A DNA stretch of 64,000 nt, from the NCBI RefSeq assembly GCF_027595985.1, contig NC_073303.1, positions 378,006,034-378,070,033 on the forward strand. Reading direction: 5' to 3'. This DNA comes from Sorex araneus (Eukaryota > Chordata > Mammalia > Eulipotyphla > Soricidae). The notes under the pieces were generated by a model that had not been told where the DNA came from, ran no database searches, and saw nothing but the letters and a program-made list of their open reading frames with translations. Numbering within the stretch: position 1 is the first letter of the stretch; each line of letters begins with the position of its first letter. Shown in pieces: positions 1 to 11,403 of this stretch. The position numbers were made by a program, and so were the translations under genes.

Positions 1-1005
1 GAAATGATTAAATAATGATCTTAATAAAAATATAGATCATTTTTATCAGATCATTTTTTACCAGAACACAAAAAAATTCTAATCTATATTCCTCTTGCTT
101 CGTGTTTTACAGAACTCCAAGAGAGAAATCCCAAAGAACATTTACATATGTGGACTGATCTTTGTTTTCTCCTGCCCGTTGGCTGCTCACTCAGAAAAGC
201 CGGAGCATCCGACATGCAAACCTCCTTAGGCACTGACATTAAAGGTGCTCTACATGTGTTTGAGATTTCCTTTAAGGTCAAAAAACCCTCCAAAGCCCAA
301 ATGATTATATCTAAGCAAGGGTTAGGCCTGGAAATATGCAATGAGGACATAAGTGAGGCAGGTGGCAGCAGTGGGGGGTAGGGGGGTCCCACCTAGCTTC
401 CCTCTGGAAGGGTAAGTGCTTCCTAAATTGAAGAATGACCTGTCAGCACCAGCTGAGACAGTAACACCCTCTCAAAACTATTACCAGCCTGTGCGATTGA
501 GCGCAGGTTAATCAACATCATCACTGATGTACACTTTCTTCACCTCTAAGTAAATCTGTGCTGTCACTATTATACACTTCAAGATGACTGTCCAAAGATG
601 TATTGATTACTAGGCAACTTCCAAAAATTTATGTTCGCTTGCTATCAACCCTGGAAGCTGAGAAAATGAAAGAAATAATAAAAACTGGAAACATAAAACT
701 AATTACAGGAAGGGGAAAATTATATTAGAGCCCAAACAGAAAGGAATATTCAGTGTTTGCTTTTCAGGAGGTTAAAATAAAACCAAAGCATGATGGATTC
801 GGTAGGTTTTATTCAGAAACAAACAAGCCCCAAAAAAAAAAACAGCACGAAAACCAGGTTTTGTGTTTAAACATCTTCACATATATACCTAAACACATTA
901 AGTAAATACATATGCTATTAAATGTTAAAAATTCTACAGTGTTAAAATTTTTAAAAGACATTATCTGGCAGAATAGATATCTTCCTTGGAATTTTTTTCT
1001 GAAGC

Positions 1006-1006
<1 letters not shown>
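1..1006. other. Unassigned AT-rich DNA, no gene seen
   Basis: This stretch is mostly AT-rich single-copy-looking sequence with short A runs. No splice-flanked coding frame, tRNA-like box pair or recognisable repeat was seen. It may hold decayed repeats that only a library search would reveal. Confidence 0.5.

Positions 1007-1070
<64 letters not shown>
1007..1070. repeat. (GA)n microsatellite
   Basis: About 32 uninterrupted GA units. The perfect run suggests it is polymorphic and recently expanded. The flank at 1087 reads taataaactttg, which resembles a poly(A) signal, but no element could be assigned. Confidence 0.95.
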
Positions 1071-1075
<5 letters not shown>

Positions 1076-2687
1076 CTTTATGTAACTGTTATCTCTAATA
1101 AACTTTGATCGAAGGCGAGGACACAGCCTTCCCCGGCAAGTCCCTTACAGCTCTTTCTCAGAGGCAGGAAACCAGTGCAGGCTGGCCTCGAGGTCTGAAC
1201 TCTCTGTAGAGGTGGGAAAAGCACAAATCTGAGTGTTCCCAGCTCCCCCTGTGCCTTTGTCTCTGTCTGCCACGTCAGTGATCTTCAAGCTTTCCGCCCC
1301 GCAGACACACGCCACCACCCCCCCACAGCCGTCCCCACCAGGGCAGCCATAACCAAGGGGACCGGCCAGCAGTTTCCACTTCGGTACCCCGCGAGCTGGC
1401 ACTGTCCATGGATCTATTACTGAAGACCACCGGCTTCAGCATTTCATCTCCTCTTTAGTGTCCCTCTCCGGGACATGAGCAGGAAACAGGGTGGGTCTCA
1501 CTTCGACCTTTGCTAGGTCGATGATCCATGGGTGGGTAGCACTCCCCAGAGCTGTCAAAATTATTTTTATTGTTTCGGTGTATCACTAACTCAAGAAGAT
1601 GATTGAATCTCATATATAAGACAACTATCCCAACTTAGTGAGCACAATCCCGGCAGATCTTAGAAATCAACAGCACAAAGCAGCATGCACAAAATATGCA
1701 AGGACACATGAGGCAGACACCAGAGGAAGTCACCCTGAGCAGAAGCTCCGGGAGCTAAGGTCTCACAGCTACCTCTGGGGGGACTCTCTGTCATACTTTC
1801 TCCACCTAGAAAATTGGCAAACCAGAAATCCCTAATCAGATAGGGAGGTGGTCCGTGATGCCTATCCTAGAAGTTTGGAGGTGAGACAATTGGAGAGAGG
1901 TGGATAAATGTCAGCCCTTTCTTCCTGGAAGAAATGAAGAAAGATTTCTTTCCTTGGTCGTGATAGGCTTAATGAAGGTGAATTCAACTGGATCCTCTCA
2001 CTGAAATAACTGGCCCACTAATATAAAAGTTATCTGGACATGCTTTTTCGGAGGATGTCTGACAGTTTGTTCAAATGGTGACGTTTTTCTGACCTTGGCT
2101 TTTATTTTTTCCACTTCAGAACCACTTGGGAGACGACCATGAGACATTTTAATTTGGGATATAAGTGTTCTCATTCTGTCACACCCCCAACGCTTGGCAG
2201 CCGCACTGCGAATGACCCAGCTTCCACCTCCATCTTTGTCAGAGGAATCAGCCAAAATTCTAACATTCTCTGCTAATCTCTGTCCACAGCTGAGAAGTCA
2301 CATACCTTTAGAAGTATATCTTTACACAAAACACATGATTTTCCACATCATTTAGGTATATGCTTAATGAGCGATGGTTCTTCAAAGCATGGTATCGTAC
2401 AAAATCATGAAAATATTATTAAGGTCAAAGCAGATAAAGCTTTAATTTCAAAATAAGATTATTATATTGTAGAAAAAAACTATGAAAATCTTCCATGAAA
2501 TGATTTGCTTGAATCATTTAATTTTTAAAATAATTATTATGATATTGTTTACTTTTGAATTTATTAAATAGTATAAAAAATTGAGCAAAAAATACTAAGT
2601 TTATTAGACTTCTTATGAGTCGAGGCTGCCTGGGGAGCAGGGCCCAGGATGACGACATGTAGACACAATCAGAGTGCGGTTTAGGGA
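1071..2687. other. Unassigned; GC-richer patch at about 1100-1560
   Basis: The first half is GC-richer than its surroundings, with CpG-containing blocks near 1380 and 1510, and could be a decayed LTR. The second half is AT-rich. No coding exon or repeat family could be named. Confidence 0.4.
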
Positions 2688-2700
2688 TCCAGGTGGTGTT

Positions 2701-2872
2701 GTTTTTTTTTGGGGGGGGTCACACCCAGCGATGCACAGGGGTTACTCCTGGCTTTGCACTCAGGAATTACTCCTGGCAGTGCTTGGGGGACCATATGGGA
2801 TGCCGGGGATCGAACCCAGGTTGGCCGCGTGCAAGGCAAACGCCCTACCCACTGTGCTATCGCTCTGGCCCC
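2701..2872 (-). mobile_element. Shrew-type tRNA-derived SINE, A-tailed
   Basis: Read on the minus strand it starts at the tRNA-like head ggccagagcgatagcacag, carries a B-box-like ggttcgatccc and ends in a C-rich/A-rich tail. An imperfect 13-bp target-site duplication (tccaggtggYgtt) flanks it at 2688-2700 and 2873-2885. The A-type tail points to L1-driven insertion. Confidence 0.93.
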
Positions 2873-3033
2873 TCCAGGTGGCGTTTTCAGGAAGTTCTTG
2901 CAGAGTTTATTATCTTGATTCTGTGTAACCCAAAACTCCACTTTTTATTTATTTTAAGCTACTAAAACTCTGACCTTTCAAAAATGAAAGGCAAGACTCA
3001 AGTAAGGAGTCAGATATTAAAAGCTAATCTATA

Positions 3034-3228
3034 GGGGCTGGAGCGATAGCACAGTGGGGAGGGTGTTTGCCTTGCATGCAGCTGACCCTGGTTTGCTCTG
3101 TGGCATCCCACATGGTCCCTGAGCACTTCCAGGAGTAATTTCATGAGTGCAGAGCCAGAAATAAGCCCTGATCTCTGATCCGTCAGTATTGCTGTGTGTT
3201 GCACAAAAACAAGAGCAATAACAAAACA
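3034..3228 (+). mobile_element. Shrew-type tRNA-derived SINE, A-tailed
   Basis: Starts ggggctggagcgatagcac. The A-box region is followed by a diverged B box, then the gcacttccaggagtaattt body segment and a caaaaacaag-type A-rich tail. It is more diverged than the copy at 6040. Confidence 0.9.
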
Positions 3229-3351
3229 CTCAAAAACTAATTCATGAATTCATTGAGATTCAGCAGATAAAAGTGAACAATAATTTAAGGAAACAATACA
3301 ATTGATAGTAAAGTTTACATAAAAAATTAATAAATGCATAAGAAAATCAGG

Positions 3352-3532
3352 AGACTGTAGCAATCACATATTGGGTAGGGCATTTGCCTTGCACACAGTC
3401 CACTCGGGTTCGATTCCCAGCATCCCATATGGTTCCCTGAGCACTGCCAGGAGTAATTCCTGAATGCAAAGCCAGGAATAAGCCCTGTGCATCGCCAGGC
3501 GTGACCCAAAAAGAAAAAAAAAAAAAGAAAGA
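3352..3532 (+). mobile_element. Shrew-type SINE, A-tailed
   Basis: The head is degraded (gactgtagcaatcacat), but gggtagggcatttgccttg, the B box gggttcgattcccag and the tail gtgacccaaaaag are clear. An 11/12 direct repeat (aagaaaaKcagg) flanks it at 3340-3351 and 3533-3544. Confidence 0.9.
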
Positions 3533-3581
3533 AAGAAAAGCAGGGAAACAGTAAAAAAAAAAAAAATAGATTTAGAAGTGA

Positions 3582-3614
3582 TTAGCCTTCCCAGGCATAA
3601 AGTACATTTTAATG
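3582..3614 (+). repeat. 33-bp direct repeat, left copy
   Basis: Begins ttagccttc and ends cattttaatg. It matches 4848-4880 at 32 of 33 positions. The right copy begins exactly where the tail of the RTE-tailed SINE at 4612-4847 ends, so the pair may be an unusually long target-site duplication. Confidence 0.9.
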
Positions 3615-3624
3615 AGGCCCAGGT

Positions 3625-3795
3625 TTTTCTTTTCTTTTTGGGTCACACCTGGCAATGCACAGGGGTTACTCCTGGCTCTGCACTCAGAAATTACCTCGGC
3701 AGTGCTCAGGGGACCATATGGAATGCTGGGAATCTAACCAGGGTCGGCCGCATGCAAGGCAAACGCCCTACCTGCTGTGCTATCGCTCCAGCCCC
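3625..3795 (-). mobile_element. Shrew-type SINE, A-tailed
   Basis: Minus-strand copy with a TTTTCTTTTTGGGTCACACC tail on the plus strand and a tRNA-like head ending at the complement of ggggctggagcgatagcac. The target duplication aggcccagg flanks it at 3615-3623 and 3796-3804. It sits just inside the left 33-bp direct repeat. Confidence 0.93.
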
Positions 3796-3804
3796 AGGCC
3801 CAGG

Positions 3805-4611
3805 ATTTTTTGAGCCTACAGTTGGTATGAGTGAGCTGAGCTGTTCTAAGGGATGTTTAAAGGGGATGATTTCTATACCTTGATATCACCGTTTTCAGTG
3901 AATTCATGATCTGCACCCTATACTGTTGCTAGTTCTATATGCTGTGAATTCTTCAAGGGGAAGAATTCTCTTACTATTTTTACTTTGTTAATGCTTACTT
4001 TACAGTTTCTGCTAAATGTCAGGGTGAACGCTCATCTTTGCTCAGGTTCACTGCCTTGGGGGCACTGTGCCAAGGAGCATCCTCCTTTCATCTTCTCTCA
4101 CTCTGCCTTGTCCGTGGCAGCAACAAGTCTCAAGGATTTCCCAGGACGGAAAAACCTCACAGCAGTCCCAGATCCCCCTCTGGTCACCAGCCCTCAACCT
4201 CGGTTCCCAGTATGGCTTCTTGGAAGACCCTGTCTGTGCTTCCTTTACCTGCATCGTCATACCTTCCTCTTCAGATCCCTGTGACCTCACCAGTCCCTGC
4301 ACTCCCACCGGATGTCCCCTGACCATGCTGCCTGCGAAGTGTTCACATGGAGATTACTCGTTCCTTGTCTTGCTTCACTTCCCCAGACCTGTCATGTGGC
4401 TCTGTGGTAGCGTGGCTGCCTGGGGTCTAGAAGGGCTCCTTAGATTCCAGGCACTGGGTCCTGTTACCCAGTATGATCCCTGGCATTGCTGTTGTGATCC
4501 TCGGCATCACAACAAAGTGTGTTTGTGTGGACAACTAAGAGTGTGACTCCAGGCTCATTGGAATTGAGTATACACCCCGCAACAGAGCAATTAAAAAAAA
4601 AAAGAAAGAAA
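3805..4611. other. Unassigned segment between 33-bp direct repeats
   Basis: About 0.8 kb of mixed composition; 4020-4480 is GC- and CT-rich. A region near 4400-4600 ends in an A run and resembles an old SINE (tccctggcattgctgttgtg ... gtgtgactcc). It may be DNA carried along with the downstream RTE-tailed SINE. No credible coding exon was seen. Confidence 0.4.
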
Positions 4612-4847
4612 GAGACACAGCAGGTAGGACGTTTGCTTTGCACATGGCCAACCTGGGTCCGATTCCTCCATCCCTCTCGGAGAGTCTGGCAAGCTACCGA
4701 GAGTATCCCGCCCGCATGGCAGAGCCCGGCAAGCTACCCATGACATTTTCTATATGTGAAAAACAGTAACAACAAATCTCACAATGGAGATGTAACTGGT
4801 GCCTGCTCGAGCAAATCCATGAACAATGGGACGACAGTGCTACAGTG
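4612..4847 (+). mobile_element. RTE-tailed tRNA SINE
   Basis: The head is truncated (cacagcaggtaggacgtttgc), followed by a B box, two copies of the motif ggcaagctacc, the spacer aaaacagtaacaacaaatctc, and the tail gagcaaatccatgaacaatgg with gacagtgctacagtg. The final ~50 bp match the end of the RTE LINE at 18225-18290. Confidence 0.92.
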
Positions 4848-4880
4848 TTAGCCTTCTCAGGCATAAAGTACATTTTAATG
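4848..4880 (+). repeat. 33-bp direct repeat, right copy
   Basis: 32/33 identical to 3582-3614, with one c/t difference. It directly abuts the 3' tail of the preceding RTE-tailed SINE. Confidence 0.9.
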
Positions 4881-6004
4881 TCTCTTTTTAAAAGAGTTGG
4901 ACAAGCAGAGTTTTGGAGTGGAGGCCTGTTGGGCCCATAGAAAGCACCCGACACAGTGTGCAAATAACAGTTTATGACGTACATTAAGAATAGATAAATA
5001 TGCACAGAAATAAAGCATACAAAGATTATTTTTAAAACTATTGGATAAAATATAAATTTCTTAGCAACTGTTTCTCATAAAACCAATGATAATTTAGAAA
5101 TATATACATTTCTTTTGTCACTTAATATACACGAATTAACTTGGAATTCAATAATATAAATATGAAATACCACAAAGTTCTAAAAATAAATCCCTTCAAG
5201 ATTGGAATGATAAAAATATTAAATAAAATCAAATAGTATTTTTTTTAAATTGACTTTTTGCACAAAAAACAACTTTAAGGCAAAACAAACAAACAAAAAA
5301 ACACAACCATGAAGTCAGTCAAAAGGCAAATTTCCCAATTGTAGAAAAATGTGCCTAATAAAGGGAAATCAGTAGGGAAAAGTGCTAACAACAGATAAAC
5401 TGGGATATAAAATACCACTATCATTGCACTTTCTGCTACGTTGAAGTAATTATAATATACAACAAAATTTAAGAAAAATAAAAATTTCTGGCTAAACAAC
5501 CAGTTCAAATGCTAATAACAGTGCATATTTGGAAGTAAGTAAATTCACACACTAATAATATATGCTGTGATGTGTCTAACACAGCTTTCTGTTCTTTTAA
5601 AAATAATAATTTTTGAGGTACAATTAACATCTGTTTCAAGTGTACCATGTAATAATTTGATACTAGGCTGCATCATATAATAGAATAAGTGTGTCTGACA
5701 TCTATTACCACAGGTACTTAGAATTATTCCTTGTGGGGAGAAATTTTATGATGTCTCTTAGTGAGCTTCAAATATACCAAAGGGCACTTTGACTCTGTCC
5801 ATCATGAAGCACTCATGTGGCATGCTCTTAAAGGGAGAATTAGTTTCTCATTTCTGGGTCTGTATCAAAGCAGTGACAAAGAGTCACATTCCCTTTAAGG
5901 ACGTAATTGATAGATCACTTTCTAAGTTTCTCAGTTGATCAATTACTTTAACAGGAGAAAGTGTGTGTGTTCCTGTCACTACATAAAACCGAATGCAAAT
6001 GTGA
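4881..6004. other. Unassigned AT-rich DNA
   Basis: AT-rich, with several short A and T runs. The segment near 5600-5720 (ttgaggtacaattaacatctg) resembles old L1 3'-end sequence but is too diverged to call. No exon recognised. Confidence 0.4.
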
Positions 6005-6350
6005 TAGATGTGCAGGTGACTAAAGAGATAGGAGTCATGGGGGCTGGAGGGATAGCACAGCGGGTAGGGCGTTTGCCTTGCACGTGGCCGACCCGGGTTC
6101 AAATCCCAGCATCCCATATGGTCCCCTGAGCACCGCCAGTAGTAATTCCTGAGTGTAGAGCCAGGAGTAGCCCCTGTGCATTGCCGGGTGTGACCCAAAA
6201 AGCAAAACAAAACAAAAAAAGAGATAGGAGTCATGAACATTAGTGGTGGAGAATGTGCATTGGTGGGGGATGGGTGTTCGGTCATTGTATGACTGAAACT
6301 CAAACATGGAAGCTTTTAACTGAATCTGACGGTGGTTCAATAAAAAAAGA
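6005..6350 (+). mobile_element. L1 3'-UTR fragment with poly(A), split by a SINE
   Basis: The part at 6236-6350 reads ggtgggggatgggtgttcgg, then tgtatgactgaaactcaaac, and ends ggttcaataaaaaaag, which is an AATAAA signal and A tail. The same 3'-UTR type recurs at 16839, 37583 and, inverted, at 12365, 25818, 30075 and 40025. A young SINE interrupts it at 6040-6217. Confidence 0.8.
6040..6217 (+). mobile_element. Young shrew-type SINE with 18-bp target duplication
   Basis: Near-consensus copy: head ggggctggagggatagcac, A-box-like tagcacagcgggtagg, B box gggttcaaatccc, tail gtgtgacccaaaaagcaaaa. A perfect 18-bp duplication (aaagagataggagtcatg) lies at 6022-6039 and 6218-6235. Low divergence and the intact duplication indicate recent L1-mediated insertion. 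Confidence 0.97.
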
Positions 6351-7439
6351 GAGAAAGGAGACAGACAGGTGTGGGGTGAACAAATGCTGCTAAAGTGAAT
6401 GTAGCACTAAGACAATGTAAATGGCGAAGGCAGACTTTCCAAAGGCCATTCGAATAGGGAACAGAGATTTCAACTCAGACTTTGGCCCAGTTTCCTAAAG
6501 GGCACAGGAGAGTGTCTGGGAGCTGGGGTTCGGGTGAACCGCAGGTCTCTGTGTTTCCTGCCCAGAGAAACAATAAGGTTCCGCACTCACAGTTTCAGAA
6601 GGAGGAACGTGGTGAGCGGGAAAGGCCAGGGAACGCCACGGGCGCTGCTGTGTCCCTTCGTGGCCGTGGAACGGGCAGAGGATGCCTCCATCACTGACAA
6701 CGACACTCCCTGTGTCTCCAAACCACTAAGAGTTTTAGAAGGTCTGCAACTCAAAGGCCAGAGAAATATTTACCATGACGCGTTCTTCAGAGTAAATGCT
6801 CGCAGGGAAAAAGACAGTCAGAGGCTGGAGACTGGAATGAGCCTGTCTGAAGTCTGGACAAGTTGCAGCCACCGCAGACGGTGATTGTCAGTGCAGAGAT
6901 GAAAGGTAAATGGAAATAAAGACAATATTTATAGGGTTCCAGAACAAACAGAATTATATTAACCTATGTCTCAAGTTTTTCTCCTGGGTCCAGCGACACT
7001 GGAAATGCTCCCGAGTTTCAGGGGAACAGCAGGAGCCATTTGAATCTGTGTTTGAATTGTACGTATTTTCTTGTTTGACTTTAATGAGAAGGCATGTTCC
7101 TTGATTTTGTTTATTTCAAAAACTATCATGCAGCATTATATCCAGAGGTCGATGGAGTTAAAGATTTTATTTATTGGCATGAGTTTAAGAAGTTACCTGC
7201 AATTTATGAGACCATATATCAGAAACATCTTTAAATAATATTGTAAGAAAAATGAATAATTTAACATAGATATGCAAAGCAAGTCATATAAAATGATAAA
7301 AAGATATTTTTGCTTTAGTTATAATATCATTAATTATAAATGTTAGTGTTGCTTGTCCATTATTTCTATAGCAAATTCCCAATGTAATTTTATAAATATG
7401 CCCATAATAAATTTTCAGTGAACACTGGATGCCAATAGG
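6351..7439. other. Unassigned; GC-richer 6480-6860
   Basis: The segment 6480-6860 is GC-richer, with overlapping short open frames but no recognisable domain, splice-site pair or family. The rest is AT-rich. A decayed LTR or lineage-specific repeat remains possible. Confidence 0.4.
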
Positions 7440-7447
7440 ACATCATT

Positions 7448-7691
7448 GTCACTGTCACTGTCATCCCGTTGTTCATCAATTTGCTTGAGCGGGCACCAGT
7501 AACATCTCCATTGTGAGACTTGTTGTTGTTACTGTTTTTGGCATATCGAATAGCCACAGGTAGCTTGCCAGGCTCTGCAGTGTGGACAGAATACTCTCGG
7601 TAGCTTGCCGGGCGCTCTGAGAGGGACGGAATCAAACCTGGGTCAGCTGCGTGCAAGGCAAACACCCTACCCACTGTGCTATTGCTCCAGC
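7448..7691 (-). mobile_element. RTE-tailed tRNA SINE, full length
   Basis: On the minus strand: head gtgctggagcaatagcacag, B box, paired ggcaagctacc motifs, then the tail with gagcgggcacc on the plus strand and gtcactgtcactgtc repeats. The target duplication acatcatt lies at 7440-7447 and 7692-7699. Its tRNA-like head is the same as in the A-tailed SINEs. Confidence 0.94.
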
Positions 7692-7699
7692 ACATCATT

Positions 7700-8319
7700 A
7701 AATAGTATGAAACTTGAACACATATAAAGATGTTGTTTCATCACCTTGAAATATAAATCATAAAACATACTCACATTTTAATTATAATTCATATGAAATA
7801 TGTAAAATACACATCATAATTTTTAAATTCTCTATTATCAATTGCAAAATAACATATTGTGTGTGTACCAAATCTTATTAAGAAACTATGAGATAGTCTT
7901 TTCAGTATTATTGCTACAGGTGGTAAACATTAATCACTTAGAAGCTGTATAACTGGCACAAAAACATATCTAGCAATCAGTGAATCCATTAAAATAGTAT
8001 AATAACCTACATTTTTAGGAAAATGAGTGAGTAAATTAATGTAAACATAAGCATATGTTTATGGGATATTACATACGTGACGTAGAATATGCAAATTATA
8101 TAAAAAGAAGCACATGTTTTCAAATTACATTTATCTTTGGGAAAATATACTGTGTAATTTCTTTATGACACTTTTGTTTCCTGCTTTTGGACCCAATGTA
8201 CTTGTGTTTAGTGGCTACTTTAGGGTCACTCATAAAGGTGCTCAGAGGAGCAAGTCCTTCTGGGCTCAAATCCTGCCAACAGAACGTGCGCTCGGGGCCT
8301 AGAACTATCTCTCCAAATC
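7700..8319. other. Unassigned AT-rich DNA
   Basis: Strongly AT-rich to about 8160, then more mixed. No gene, RNA gene or classifiable repeat was recognised. Confidence 0.45.
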
Positions 8320-8332
8320 CTCTTTGTGCTGT

Positions 8333-8511
8333 ACTTTTTCTTGTTTTTGCTTTTTGGGTCACACCCAGCAATGCTCAAGGGTTACTCCTGGCTCATGCAC
8401 TCAGAAATTACTCCTGGTGGTGCTCAGGGGCCATATGTGATGCTGGGAATCGAACCAGGGTTGGCCACGTGCAAGGCAAACACCCTATCCACTGTGCTAT
8501 CGCTCCAGTCT
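8333..8511 (-). mobile_element. Shrew-type SINE, A-tailed
   Basis: Minus-strand copy with gctttttgggtcacacccag on the plus strand and a head ending in the complement of gactggagcgatagcacag. A perfect 13-bp target duplication (ctctttgtgctgt) lies at 8320-8332 and 8512-8524. Confidence 0.95.
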
Positions 8512-8631
8512 CTCTTTGTGCTGTTTTTATAGTGAAAAAATTAGCAGGAAATTTACATACAAAGAGTCTCCTTCGTTAATAAAAACAATCTTCTAATTGA
8601 TATAATTTTTATTGCCCTTTATCTTTTCAAT

Positions 8632-9274
8632 CATCATCATCATCATCATCATCCTGTTAATCGTTGATTTTTTCAAGTGGTCTCAGTAATGTCTTCATTC
8701 GTCCTAGCCCTGAGATTTTAGAAGCTTCTGTTTACTTGTCCTTTCCAACAGTGACGCATTGGATGCTCCTTCAGGGTCAGGGGAATTAGACCCAGTATTG
8801 TTACTGGTTTGGGCATATGAGTACGCTACAGGAAGCTTGCCAGGCTCTCCCACTCCAGCAGTAAACTCTCAGTAGCTTGCCAGGTTCTCCAAGAGGGAGA
8901 ACTAGGCTATAAAATGTATTGGTTTTATAGTTTCTGGATGTTGGCCATTGATGGGATTACATAGTGCCAGGGGCAGTTTCTGGGTGTGACTGCCTAGCTA
9001 CTGGAAAATGGGGGATCTGGGTGGAAGAGGCCCCAGTCCTGATCTGAGCAGGCTTTGAGATCTCAGCCCCAGGTCCCGCACACCTGGGTTCCTCTGCCGG
9101 TTTCCTTCATGTGTGAGGCTCATCTGAACGTGTGGAGAGGGGCCTTGAGCATGGCTGTGGCTGGGTTCCAGAGGTCTTCGGCTGCCAGGGCTCTGCCTGG
9201 GGTGGGGGAGGGAAACTCAACCCACCCCCTTCGAGGGGCCCTGGTGAAGACAGCCAGGCTGAGGGGCAAGAGAC
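8632..9274 (-). mobile_element. Long RTE-tailed non-autonomous element, near full length
   Basis: Read on the minus strand, the ~640-bp element starts gtctcttgcccctcagcctgg. It has a ~350-bp 5' block shared with 36445, 50715 and 55855, then a segment related to the short RTE-tailed SINE, then a cctgaccctgaaggagc block, and an eroded RTE-type tail expanded as ATG repeats (plus-strand tcatcatcatc). The duplication atcttttcaat lies at 8621-8631 and 9275-9285. It has no open reading frame of note, so it must have been moved in trans. Confidence 0.85.
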
Positions 9275-9285
9275 ATCTTTTCAAT

Positions 9286-10255
9286 GATATAATTATAAAA
9301 CCAAGTTATTCTATTCAAAACATGAAATTGAATGGATTCCTAAATTATTGTAAATTAATGCATTTTTATACATCAGAGAATTTTTGATTAGTGAATTTGA
9401 TTCAGAGAATTTTGATTACTAAAGTAACTGCATTTTACTCAAAATAGTTTATAGAAAAATCTTCACAGAAGTTATAACTTATTTTCAAAGTTTCTGTTAC
9501 ATGTAATACTAATAGTTTACAAAATAGTACTCAATTTGAAAAATTTAAATATGGATATTATTTTGTAAATGTGACATTGCTAATTTTATAAAGCAATAAA
9601 ATTAAATACAACAGAAATTAAAGTTAACAATTTAACTTGCCCTACGTCAAAAAATTTAAGGTCATCTTTCAAAATTCAAGGTTTGGAGAATTTATATATT
9701 TTTTAACAATCTGAAAACTGTACCTCTCCGATTCTATAGCTACAATACAAAACAGATTATATGGGAATTTATTTTAGTAGTGTAATAAAAATTATAAAAA
9801 TAATATAAAGGATAAAATGGTATAATAAAAATTAAAGCAGATTCTTGGATAGTAACACATTAGAACCAAAAACCTGATGAAGACATGGCTATCAATTCTT
9901 ACATCTCTAACATAGAGAAATGACATTTTAAATGATGGAATAATTAGTTAAATTAACATTAGGAAAAATGAAAAATATTGTAGCGTTGATCTCACTTTTG
10001 AACCTAACAATTATTACAAGGTAGGCTACAGTTCATAAGGTTGAATAAGGTTTTTAAAAATTGATTTGAGTAGAGTTCCAGACATCCAGAAATGAATATT
10101 TGTTTTTAAACCTCTGTTGGCTTTTGCTCTTACCCTGGCCCTTCAGTCTAGTGGCATTCACGAAGCACCATGAGCCTGTGAAACTGCACGTTGATCGATG
10201 GCCCTGTGTGTTACGAAGCCAAGGCAAACTTCTCTGTGGCAAGAAATAACATATT
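9286..10255. other. Unassigned, very AT-rich
   Basis: Almost a kilobase of AT-rich DNA with no recognised gene or repeat. Its composition changes abruptly at the LTR-like block beginning at 10262. Confidence 0.45.
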
Positions 10256-10261
10256 GATAAG

Positions 10262-11403
10262 TGTAAAAAACCCCTGCCAGGGTCTGCCAGGGGGGAGCCC
10301 CTGCAGCTCTCCCCACCGGCGCCCGGGTTCAGAGGTTGGTCCCGGGCTACTCGCCCAGCTGGGGCGGCCCAGGCCATGGGGCAGACGAGACAGGAAACCA
10401 GGGCCAAGCAGGTTGATTGATAAGTTGCCTTTTATTTCATTCTCTCCACGCGCCTGTTCCAGTCTCTGTGAGTTCCCCATTCTCCCCGCTCCATCTCTCA
10501 GCCCGGGCTCTCCCTCTCCTCTCTGGATTCTGACTCTGACCGCCTCTCTTCACCCTAGCCCCTCATTCCTCGACCCCAGCTCTCTGGATTCTCTTCTGAC
10601 TGCTACTAGTCTCTCCACTCCGACTTGACTCTCTCCCCTTGCCCTCTGGGTCCATGCTACACCCAGTCTGGTAGCAAAATCGACATCAGAAAGTCCTTCC
10701 TGAGGGCCCATCAGGCTCAGGGGCGGAAACACCACCTGGGGGTATTCCTCTCCTCCTAGCATCTTAATTATCATCTCAATATTAGTTACTTTTGTATGGA
10801 CACAGTAGGAGGTACATTGAGGCTTGTAGGGAGGCTCTCCTGGGAACATCTTGCAACAGACTCAAGACTACAGTGCTCAGGCCAGATTAATCATTCCTAA
10901 CCCTAGTAGGGTCTGAATCTAGTTATTACTTCTTGGATCCTGACAGTATTTGTCCATGACCAAAGTCTTAACTTACAGTTAGGCATTAGGCACTTTAGCC
11001 AGGCCCATCTCAATGCCAGGGTAGCACATAACTCACCGCTTGCCCTGGGTCCGTCCCGTCCCTCGTCGGGACCCTGCTTTTGGGGGTGCGAGGAAGTAAG
11101 GGCAGCTGAGGCTTAGGACGAGAGAACAGATGCCCAGGATATTTTCCAGGAGGAAAATATCATGCAGAGTCAAGTGACTCCCAGGTTACCAAAGCATAGC
11201 ATTTACTACTGTCTTCCTGTGCCCAAAGAAAAAGGACATGGCTCTGAATAAACTATGCAAAGGACTCAAGGAGAAGATAAAAACAATATTTACAAGTCAA
11301 CCGAACAGAAAGAAAGAAGTTACAAATAAACAGAGAGGAATGGGAGCACTGTGATGGGAGTAACCCAATAAACCTAAGCTATCTGAGGCCATGTTACCCT
11401 ACA
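10262..11403 (-). mobile_element. Probable solo LTR, class II-like (6-bp duplication)
   Basis: The block begins TGTAAAAAACC and ends CCCTACA, giving the TG...CA termini expected of an LTR. It is flanked by an exact 6-bp duplication, gataag, at 10256-10261 and 11404-11409, the length used by class II (betaretrovirus-like) elements. On the minus strand an AATAAA signal (complement at 10431-10436) lies ~170 bp from the 3' end, in place for an R/U5 boundary. No internal proviral sequence was seen, so recombination to a solo LTR is inferred. The family name is unknown and the length (~1.14 kb) is on the long side. Confidence 0.6.

Noticed and set aside
10191-10628. 145-codon plus-strand frame
   Set aside because: It runs across the antisense strand of the LTR-like block in CT-rich sequence; no domain, no splice context.
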